A stretch of 64,000 bases of DNA from Nodosilinea sp. FACHB-131 (GTDB lineage: Bacteria; Cyanobacteriota; Cyanobacteriia; Phormidesmidales; Phormidesmidaceae). A program made the position numbers and the translations under genes. The stretch spans positions 161,627 through 225,626 of the forward strand of contig NZ_JACJOF010000025.1 of assembly GCF_014695395.1 (NCBI RefSeq), given 5' to 3'. Position 1 is the stretch's first letter, and each line of letters begins with the position of its first letter. Below, piece by piece: positions 27,001 through 33,256 of this stretch. The notes below the pieces were generated by a model that saw nothing but the letters and a program-made list of their open reading frames with translations, had not been told where the DNA came from and did not search any database.

Positions 27001-28337
27001 GCATTCAGGCCCAAGATTTATCTTTAGTAAATGGCGCACAGCTTCAAACCAGCACCTTTGGCAACGGCGATGCTGGGAATATTGAAATTGATGCCGCAAA
27101 TACGGTGTCTTTGAGTGGCGAAATTCTCTTTCAGGATGATGATTTTTTTCGTAGTGCATTCTTTAGCACCGTAGGTATCACCGGCATTGGTGAAGGTGGC
27201 GATATTGCGGTGCGAACAGGGACTCTAGCGGTGGCTGAGGGAGCCGTTATTAGCGCCACAACCGTGGGACGTGGGCCAGCAGGCAATATTCAGGTGGAGG
27301 CGCGCGATCGCATCACAGTCGATGGCTATAGTACGCGATCGGGCTTTCCCAGCAGTCTCCAATCCTCTACCGAGTTTCCCCTTAGTGGGGCAGGCGGCAA
27401 CATTGATCTCTCGGCCAGTCAGGTACAGGTGCTCAACGGTGGTCAAGTCTTAGCCAACAGCGAAGGCCGAAGTTCGGCGGGCACCGTGCGGGTTAATGCC
27501 ACCGACAGTATTTTGGTGTCTGGCAGCAACCCAACCTTTGCGGCCCAAGCCGCTAACAGACCCAGCATCGCCCGCCTTTTTATCCCCCAAAGCACCATTT
27601 CGGTGCGCTCTAGTGCAGCGGGCGCGGCGGGCAACTTGATTATTGGCGATCTGGGCAACACTCCGCGCCTGGTGCTCGACGGCGGCCAGCTAATCGCCGA
27701 GTCGGCAGCGGTCGATGGCGGCAACATTGTCATCGACCTGAGTCAGGTGCTGCTGTTGCGCAACGGTGGCCTCATTTCGACTACAGCGGGCACCGCTCAG
27801 GCTGGGGGCAACGGCGGCAACATCACCGTTCGAGCGCCCTTCATCGTCGCCATTCCCAGCGAAAACAGCGACATTCGCGCCGATGCCTTTGCTGGGGCGG
27901 GGGGCAATGTATCTGTCACCGCACGGGGCATTTTTGGCATTGAACCGAGGCGCGATCGCAGCCCCCTCAGCGACATCACCGCCACCTCAGAACTGGGGGT
28001 AAGCGGAGTGATCGCCGTAGATACACTCGACACCAGCTTTATCGAAAGCAGCCTGACCCCGCTCGAAGATGCCTTGGTAGATACAGCAGCGCTGACTAGC
28101 GGTAGCTGCATTGCCCGCACTGAGCCGGGGCTGGGGGCGTTTACCGTCACGGGCGGTGGCGGGCTGCCGCTTAGCCCTGGGGATGGAGCAATTTCGGCCT
28201 ACCCCACCGGCACCGTGCGCGTGGTAGAAGAACCCGCCGCGTTCGCTATTCAAGAGCCGGATGGGGTATATCAACTGCCCGATGGACGTCTGGTGCTCAG
28301 CCGTCGCTGTGCCGATCGCGCAGCCCCCAGCAGTTAG
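24093..28337 (+). CDS. Two-partner-secretion exoprotein with filamentous haemagglutinin N-terminal domain (TpsA 2)
   Basis: This exoprotein of 1414 residues is a clear paralogue of TpsA 1. After a signal peptide (ending near AAPPTLAQLVPD) comes the TPS domain with GNLFHSFLEFNVDAGQR, NPSNIFGTLGVDGAADLFL and MNPNGLVFG. The remainder is a beta-helix of many GNAGNIxIxARDxIxLD and GAQLQTSTFGNGDAG units. The C-terminus again has LTSGSCIART, AISAYPTGTVRVVEEP and PDGRLVLSRRC. Because the TpsB pore gene follows at 28490, this protein is the most likely primary substrate. The start is ATG 24093; no strong Shine-Dalgarno is visible and MLVLGAIA at 24123 is an alternative. Confidence 0.92.
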   Translation: MPYSPLPVCGMLVLGAIATLPAAPPTLAQLVPDATLGVESSTVTPNAPVQNGFADLIGGGAVQGGNLFHSFLEFNVDAGQRVYFANPAGVEAIFSRVTGGNPSNIFGTLGVDGAADLFLMNPNGLVFGPGARLDVQGAFTATTASAIQFGEQGSFGAADPNPLPILIVDPSALWFNQLNQGSITSQGILGVEAGQNLVLAGGNLTLDGSILDVGSAVGGRIELAAVSGDGAVAFAPNGSLIFPETLGRADILIGNDSVLDVTANDGGSIALTGRNITISDSQLSAGIPPGLGTSQSQSGNIQIRATETVRIEDNSLVNNVIFTDAIGKLGNIEIEAGTLTAQRSQISNSAIGSGNAGNINIRVAENIVLDDANVFSLGGEDVAANGGNITIDTTNLSLINGAQISASTFGIGVPGNVVINARDRVSLDGFPSAIFSSVFGSSQSPGGDIQITARELSLTNSAKLDTSVNGQGSGGNVIIDVQDGLIIDGIIQGRPGSAIFSTIEEEGTGTAGDVRVTAGFVALTNSGTIQSLTRGQGNAGNISIQARDFVLLDGFGIRGTTTVPGTGEPNFLIIPSSIQSIVTDDENASGNGGDIYVQAGNYISLSNTARIESSIDSETAIGNAGNITLESGSILMDRGRINTTTFAQGNAGEVTINARDRIAANNSSRIQSSTFGAGNAGSIAILAIGEISFDDDSTIFSTVERSGRGSAGNVFVDSASLSITRGSQFLAYTLGTGNAGDILISVADSAVFNGKSPGNFSSGIFAFAGEGSVGDGGDIQITARSLSLSEGQLTAVTSGNGNGGNILLNIQEETALDNETLVSTAVYTDARGDAGNIQVNTGTLTATNFGAFESDTDGFGNAGDITLNVRGDAQFSGAVIANNRIRSSGASSSVNRNGVGDAGTIRLTANSVLLTDLAALQTSTFGQGDGGDIVVEAAGRVFLDDARLVAIVGDGTGRSRIGNGDGGTIRIQAQDLSLVNGAQLQTSTFGNGDAGNIEIDAANTVSLSGEILFQDDDFFRSAFFSTVGITGIGEGGDIAVRTGTLAVAEGAVISATTVGRGPAGNIQVEARDRITVDGYSTRSGFPSSLQSSTEFPLSGAGGNIDLSASQVQVLNGGQVLANSEGRSSAGTVRVNATDSILVSGSNPTFAAQAANRPSIARLFIPQSTISVRSSAAGAAGNLIIGDLGNTPRLVLDGGQLIAESAAVDGGNIVIDLSQVLLLRNGGLISTTAGTAQAGGNGGNITVRAPFIVAIPSENSDIRADAFAGAGGNVSVTARGIFGIEPRRDRSPLSDITATSELGVSGVIAVDTLDTSFIESSLTPLEDALVDTAALTSGSCIARTEPGLGAFTVTGGGGLPLSPGDGAISAYPTGTVRVVEEPAAFAIQEPDGVYQLPDGRLVLSRRCADRAAPSS

Positions 28338-28489
28338 AGACTGAGGCCGCATAGATGCCAAACTGGCTGGTTTCTACATTGACTCCCCCACCAACATGCT
28401 GGATAGTTGGGCAGCCAGGGCGATCGCCGCTCACCCAGAGCCTGCCTCGGGTCGCCGTTGATTCTTTGACAAGAGACGCTACTGCTGTG

Positions 28490-30178
28490 ATGCATCTATT
28501 TCGTGCTGGGCTGACTGCCCTGATAGTGGTAATGGCCCTTGATCTGGGGGCTCAGGCCCAAACGCCACCCAGCTTACCGCTGCCAGAACCTACTGAGCCC
28601 ACCCGGCCTGCCCCACTAAATCCACCCTTGCCAGAGCCAATTCCGCCCGAGGAACCGCTGCTGCGACCCGAGCCCACCCCTGAGGAGACCAGTCCCCCGC
28701 CAGGTGAACTTGTGTTTACCGTTAACCGCATCGAGGTGGTGGGCAACACTGTTTTAGAGGATGAGATCGCCGCTCTAGTGGAGCCCTTGGAGGGGAATGC
28801 CCTATCGCTGGCCGATTTACTCGGGTTGCGCACCGCCATTACCGAGCTGTACCAGAGCCAGGGCTACGTCACCTCCGGGGCCTTTTTGCCCACCAATCAA
28901 GACCTGAGCAGCGGGGTAGTGCAGATTCAGGTGATCGAGGGCGGGGTCGAGACTATTCAGGTGAATGGGTTGGGCCGACTGCGAGAGGGCTACGTGCGCG
29001 ATCGCATTGCCCTGGCCACCCAGTCGCCCCTGCAAATTGCCCAGATCGAAGACGCCCTGCGCCTGCTGCAAATCGACCCCTTGCTAGAGCGCGTCGATGC
29101 CGAACTCACCGCTGGCAGCCGTCCGGGACAAAACATTCTGATTCTCGACGTGGTGGAAGCTGACCCGTTGTCGGCTGCAATCACCCTCGACAACTCCCAG
29201 TCATCGAGCATTGGCTCGTGGCAGGCCGAGGCTCAGGTGCAGCACCGCAACGTGCTGGGACTGGGGGATGCGGCCAGCCTGCGCTACGGCCACACCCAGG
29301 GGCTAAACCTCTACGAGCTGCGCTACGGCCTGCCCCTCAACGCCCGCGACGGCACCCTGCAACTGCGCTACGAAAACGCCAGCAGCCGTATCGTCACGCC
29401 CCAGTTTGTCGATGCGGGCATTCGCAGTACCAGCCAAACGTTGGCGCTGAGCGTTCGTCAACCCCTGAGCCGCTCGATCAGCCAGGAGTTTGCCCTGGGC
29501 CTGGCCTTTGACCTGCGTCAAAGCCGCAGCTTTATTCTCAACGACATTCCCTTTTCCTTCTCAATCGGGCCAGAGAATGGGGTGGCGAAGGTGAGCGCCC
29601 TGCGATTTTCCCAGGACTGGCTGGCGCGAGATCTGCGGCGGGTGGTGGCGGCGCGATCGCAGTTCAGCCTCGGCCTCGGCCTATTCGATGCCACCGTCAA
29701 CGACACCGGCACCGATGGCCGCTTTTTTGCCTGGCTGGGACAGTTTCAGTGGGTCGAGCGGGTTTCGCCCAACCTGCTGCTGGTCAGCCGCGTCAACGCT
29801 CAGCTCACCCCCGACTCGCTGCTGCCCCTAGAGCGCTTTAGCGTCGGCGGGCAAGACACGGTGCGCGGCTACGCCCAAAACCAGATCGTCACCGACAACG
29901 CCGTGGTCGGCTCGGTCGAGCTGCGCATTCCCCTGTCGGCCACCCCCAACCAGCTCTTGCTAATCCCGTTTGTAGACGCGGGCACCGGCTGGAACACGCA
30001 GACCGAAAGCCCCACCCCCTCGGTACTGCTGGGCACTGGTCTGGGGGTGCAGTGGCAGCCCATCCCCGCCACCAACCTGGGCTTTACCTACGGCATTCCC
30101 CTGATTGGTGTACCGAACCAGGGCAGCTCTTGGCAAGAAAATGGCTTCTACTTCACCTTTACCTATCAACCGCTGTAG
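28490..30178 (+). CDS. TpsB outer-membrane secretion pore (ShlB/FhaC/HecB family)
   Basis: This 562-residue protein exports TpsA partners across the outer membrane. It has a signal peptide, a Pro/Glu-rich linker of about 50 residues, a POTRA domain at about residues 75-150 (FTVNRIEVVGNTVLEDEIA; YQSQGYVTSGAFLP), a second POTRA-like part (IQVNGLGRLREGYVRDRI) and a 16-strand barrel. The barrel includes LERFSVGGQDTVRGYAQNQI, which contains the VRGY motif of the conserved loop 6. I placed the start at ATG 28490 (MHLFRAGLTAL), as the preceding 45 codons lack signal-peptide character. It lies 152 bases after TpsA 2. No second TpsB is present, so it may serve both TpsA proteins. Confidence 0.93.
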   Translation: MHLFRAGLTALIVVMALDLGAQAQTPPSLPLPEPTEPTRPAPLNPPLPEPIPPEEPLLRPEPTPEETSPPPGELVFTVNRIEVVGNTVLEDEIAALVEPLEGNALSLADLLGLRTAITELYQSQGYVTSGAFLPTNQDLSSGVVQIQVIEGGVETIQVNGLGRLREGYVRDRIALATQSPLQIAQIEDALRLLQIDPLLERVDAELTAGSRPGQNILILDVVEADPLSAAITLDNSQSSSIGSWQAEAQVQHRNVLGLGDAASLRYGHTQGLNLYELRYGLPLNARDGTLQLRYENASSRIVTPQFVDAGIRSTSQTLALSVRQPLSRSISQEFALGLAFDLRQSRSFILNDIPFSFSIGPENGVAKVSALRFSQDWLARDLRRVVAARSQFSLGLGLFDATVNDTGTDGRFFAWLGQFQWVERVSPNLLLVSRVNAQLTPDSLLPLERFSVGGQDTVRGYAQNQIVTDNAVVGSVELRIPLSATPNQLLLIPFVDAGTGWNTQTESPTPSVLLGTGLGVQWQPIPATNLGFTYGIPLIGVPNQGSSWQENGFYFTFTYQPL

Positions 30179-30461
30179 AGCGTGGCGTTGCGAAGCTGGC
30201 GTTGGTTATGCCACAGCTAAAGGACGTTAGGTTCGATTCTCAACTGGCCACGGAAACGGCGTAGGTTCTAGCGTGAGCGGATCTCGCTTACATCTGAGGG
30301 CTGCCCTACAGCTTTAGAACTGGTCGTTAAGGAAAGAAGACCAGATTGCAGAAAAGTGCAAAGTCTCTGGTTGAAAATGCGGTTTAATTCTGGTTGAGTC
30401 GCCCTAGAGTATAGAGCAGCTAGGGAATCCATCTCGGCTGGCACAGCGAGGGAGCGCTTGT

Positions 30462-31082
30462 TTGACAAAGCTTGTTAAGCCCGTTATTGACTCGGCCTGG
30501 CTATTGCGCTGGTGGTACCGGCACCAGGCCCAGTGGCTAAACCGGGAAGCCGATGCCATTCGCAACGGTTTGCTGCAAGACCTGTTTGCGGTGCGGCGAC
30601 AGCTAGAGCTGCTGCCTGGCGATGGTGGCCTGGCCGCCGTCGAGCATCTATACCAGTCGCTCGAAGACCTGGGCAACCGGCTCAGCTCGCCCTACCTGCA
30701 CGACTCGCTGCCCTTAGCAATTCAGCAGGCGCTGGCCAACTGGCCAACCCAGGTGCCCGCCAGAGCCGAGTTGCCTGGTCAATGGCCGGTCGAACCGGTC
30801 GAGCACACCCTCCTGCTGCTAGCGGCGTTAAACCACCTGGGTCAAACTCTAGCGGCCCGGCCCAGCCTGCCTCAGAGCTGCGTTGTGAGTCTCGCCGCAG
30901 GCCCCGATCGCAAGCGATTGACGATCTCTATTGACTATGAAAACGCCGTTCCCCCTGCCCTGCTAGATCTAGATCAATCGGAGACCTGGAGGGCTTACCT
31001 CACCACCTTTGACCTGTTTAGCCAGGGCCAGGTCAGCGCTACCCACGGGCCAGCGACCCTGCGCTGGGCCTTTGACTGGTAG
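30462..31082 (+). CDS. Degenerate histidine-kinase-like protein
   Basis: This 206-residue cytoplasmic protein starts at TTG 30462, behind AGGGAG at good spacing. The first half resembles the dimerisation region of NarX-type kinases, but the position of the phospho-accepting His is taken by Arg in DAIRNGLLQDLFAVRRQLE (compare AIHNGPLQTL in the kinase at 21950). The second half looks like a worn ATPase fold (EHTLLLLAALNHLGQTLAA; ISIDYENAVPP) with no DxGxG or GxG nucleotide motifs. It is therefore probably not an active kinase. It may tune the partner kinase or the response regulator 50 bases downstream. The assignment as kinase-like is my inference from the pattern. Confidence 0.6.
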   Translation: MTKLVKPVIDSAWLLRWWYRHQAQWLNREADAIRNGLLQDLFAVRRQLELLPGDGGLAAVEHLYQSLEDLGNRLSSPYLHDSLPLAIQQALANWPTQVPARAELPGQWPVEPVEHTLLLLAALNHLGQTLAARPSLPQSCVVSLAAGPDRKRLTISIDYENAVPPALLDLDQSETWRAYLTTFDLFSQGQVSATHGPATLRWAFDW

Positions 31083-31132
31083 CGGGCCACCGCGATCGCC
31101 CCTTTGATCTGTTACTGCATCTTCTTAAACCT

Positions 31133-31792
31133 ATGACTACTTCCCAACGCCAACAGCTGCTCGTCGTCGATGACCACGACGCTGTGCTCAGCGGCACCGT
31201 GAGCGCCTTGCAAAAAGACTATCCCGATGCCGATATTCGCACCGTGCGCACCGCCCAGGAGGCTGCGGCCAGCGTGGCGACGGTGCTGCCCGCTCTGCTG
31301 GTCGTCGATCTCTCGATTCCAGAAAAAGCTGGGGCACCCTCGCTGCCCGAGACCGGGATTGGCCTGCTGCGATCGCTCATGCAGCAGCACCCCGACCTCA
31401 ACATCGTGGTGCAGAGCGCCCACGTTAAATCGTTGGTGCGGCTCAAACCGGCGATCGACGCTCACCAAGGGGGCTTTACCATTGTCGACAAAAGCCTGCC
31501 CCTGCACGAAATGCTGACCAAGGTGAGCTGGGCTATGCAGGGGTTAATTTACACCCCCAAAGATATGCGCAGCGGCCTGGAGGTCAAGCCCGAGTGGCTG
31601 CACGTGTTGCAGCTCGCCTTTAAAGAAGGGCTACAAGACAAGGCCATTGCCGATCGCATGAATGTCTCAGAACGCACCGTGCGCCACTACTGGAGCAAGG
31701 TGCAAGATGCCCTGGGCGTCTACCCCGACCCCGGCAAAAATATTCGCATTCAAACCGAGATTCGCGCCCGCGAGGAAGGGCTGATCGACTGA
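31133..31792 (+). CDS. LuxR/NarL-family response regulator
   Basis: This 219-residue regulator has an N-terminal receiver domain with VVDDHD, the phospho-acceptor Asp59 in LLVVDLSIPE and the conserved Lys in IVDKSLP. A C-terminal LuxR-type helix-turn-helix follows (LAFKEGLQDKAIADRMNVS, RTVRHYWSKVQDAL). It is predicted to bind DNA when phosphorylated, most plausibly by the CHASE2 kinase at 21950-23839. It follows the degenerate kinase-like gene by 50 bases and has its own terminator downstream. Target genes are unknown; the TPS genes next door are obvious candidates. Confidence 0.92.
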   Translation: MTTSQRQQLLVVDDHDAVLSGTVSALQKDYPDADIRTVRTAQEAAASVATVLPALLVVDLSIPEKAGAPSLPETGIGLLRSLMQQHPDLNIVVQSAHVKSLVRLKPAIDAHQGGFTIVDKSLPLHEMLTKVSWAMQGLIYTPKDMRSGLEVKPEWLHVLQLAFKEGLQDKAIADRMNVSERTVRHYWSKVQDALGVYPDPGKNIRIQTEIRAREEGLID

Positions 31793-31849
31793 GCGATCGC
31801 ACGTTCTTTTCCATCTCTAATCGTCTGAAACAGTAGATGATTTCTATCG

Positions 31850-31876
31850 GCGGCTCCATAATGGGGCCGCTTTTTT
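31850..31876 (+). terminator. Rho-independent terminator after the response regulator
   Basis: GCGGCTCC and GGGGCCGC form an eight-pair stem (one G-U) around ATAAT and are followed by six T residues. It ends the kinase-like/regulator unit. Confidence 0.85.
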
Positions 31877-32037
31877 ATTGCTGTAGTTTTCGGCAATTTA
31901 CTTGGCGGGTTCAAACCACTTTGTTGGCATTTATACTCCCTGACTGGAGAGTTTGAAGACTCTAATCTAAGAACCATAGAGAGCCAAGTCGTTCAACAAA
32001 ACGTCTGAATAAAGCTTCTCTTCATTGTCTTTCATGA

Positions 32038-32082
32038 CCGCATTAAGCCCAGGCAGAGTTGCAAAACTCAACCACAATGCGG
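32038..32082 (+). promoter_or_regulatory. Structured 5' leader of the calcium-binding protein gene
   Basis: CCGCATT at 32038 pairs with AATGCGG at 32076, enclosing a small GAGTT/AACTC hairpin with a GCAA loop. It lies about 35 bases upstream of the start codon, within a 325-bp non-coding gap, and could control mRNA stability or translation. I recognise no known riboswitch. Confidence 0.35.
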
Positions 32083-32117
32083 CTTAAACGTCTCATTCTT
32101 ATTCTTTGGAGAAACCT

Positions 32118-33017
32118 ATGGCTATTATCAACGGCAGTGTTTTTGGCGATGTTGTGACTGGCACCATTGGCAATGATTCTATTGCATCATTTGGGGGTAA
32201 CGACTACATCTACGGCAGCTTTGGCAATGACCTAATCAAGGGTGGCTCCGGCGTTGACACCATCGACTACAGCATGCTTGGCCAGCCCATAACCCTAGAA
32301 GCCGGTGGATTCGTCGGTAAGGGAACCGCCGGAGTTGACAAAATTGTGTCTGTCGATAACGTGATTGGCGCAATTGGACAATTTAATACTATTGATGCGT
32401 CTTCTGGCAACAGCGGTATTGTATCAATCAACGTCGATCTTTCTATTAATAGCTTAGTGGTCAATGATATTCCCGGCATTGGCACTATTGGGCTAGGAGT
32501 CCAAAATTTCATTGATGTTGTTGGCACAACTCAAAACGATTTTATTGCTGGTGATTTTCAAAACAATATTCTTAACGGCAACAGCGGTGATGACTTTTTA
32601 TTCGGCAACTCCGGCAATGATTGGATGATTGGCGGCAAGGGCAGCGACATCGTCCTGGGGGGCAGCGGCAGCGATGCGCTGAGCGGGGGTTCTGGCAACG
32701 ACTTCCTCAATGGCTTCGGCTTTACCTTCGGCGAGTTTGATGTGCTTGAGGGCGGTTCGGGGGCCGATGTATTCGCCCTCGGCGATGCCAACAGCCTCTA
32801 CTACCTCGACAATGGTTATGCCACTATTACCGACTTCAACTATTTGGAGGGAGACAAAATTCAGGTTACGGGTAGCGCTAGCAATTACGGCATTGCGTTC
32901 CAGGATCTCTCTGGAGGGCTAGCTACCGATACTCTGATCTTCTTTGGCGGCGATCTGATTGGCGTTGTGCAAGATACAACAAATGTGGTGCCTACGTTTG
33001 ATTTCATCGCCGCCTAG
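32118..33017 (+). CDS. RTX-type calcium-binding repeat protein
   Basis: This 299-residue acidic protein contains haemolysin-type nonapeptide repeats (GGxGxDxxx), most clearly between residues 150 and 205 with GNSGDDFLFGNSGNDWMIGG and GGSGSDALSGGSGNDFL, plus two more near the N-terminus. It lacks a signal peptide, and the C-terminus (ITDFNYLEGDKIQVTG and a hydrophobic end) resembles type I secretion signals. It would fold into a calcium beta-roll outside the cell. No dedicated type I exporter is beside it. The start ATG 32118 has GGAG six bases upstream. A strong terminator follows. Confidence 0.85.
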   Translation: MAIINGSVFGDVVTGTIGNDSIASFGGNDYIYGSFGNDLIKGGSGVDTIDYSMLGQPITLEAGGFVGKGTAGVDKIVSVDNVIGAIGQFNTIDASSGNSGIVSINVDLSINSLVVNDIPGIGTIGLGVQNFIDVVGTTQNDFIAGDFQNNILNGNSGDDFLFGNSGNDWMIGGKGSDIVLGGSGSDALSGGSGNDFLNGFGFTFGEFDVLEGGSGADVFALGDANSLYYLDNGYATITDFNYLEGDKIQVTGSASNYGIAFQDLSGGLATDTLIFFGGDLIGVVQDTTNVVPTFDFIAA

Positions 33018-33055
33018 GGCTAAGCGATCGCGCTGATTTTCGCTGATGCTTTCCT

Positions 33056-33094
33056 CTCTAGCAATGCGGTCGTGCCGCGTTGCTAGAGTTTTTT
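33056..33094 (+). terminator. Rho-independent terminator after the calcium-binding protein gene
   Basis: CTCTAGCAATGCGG and CCGCGTTGCTAGAG form a 14-pair stem with one G-U pair around a five-base loop, followed by six T residues. Confidence 0.92.
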
Positions 33095-33256
33095 AGGGTC
33101 ATAGCTGCAGTACTGACGACTCTCTACGCCACTCTCAAGAAGAACGGGCTGGTATCCTGCCTAAGATCCTCTGGTAACCTGGGGCTTAGCTGTTGCCAGG
33201 CTTCGGTAAAACCAGCCTAACAGGCGACTTTGCCATGTAAATAGGGGTGTGTCTCG

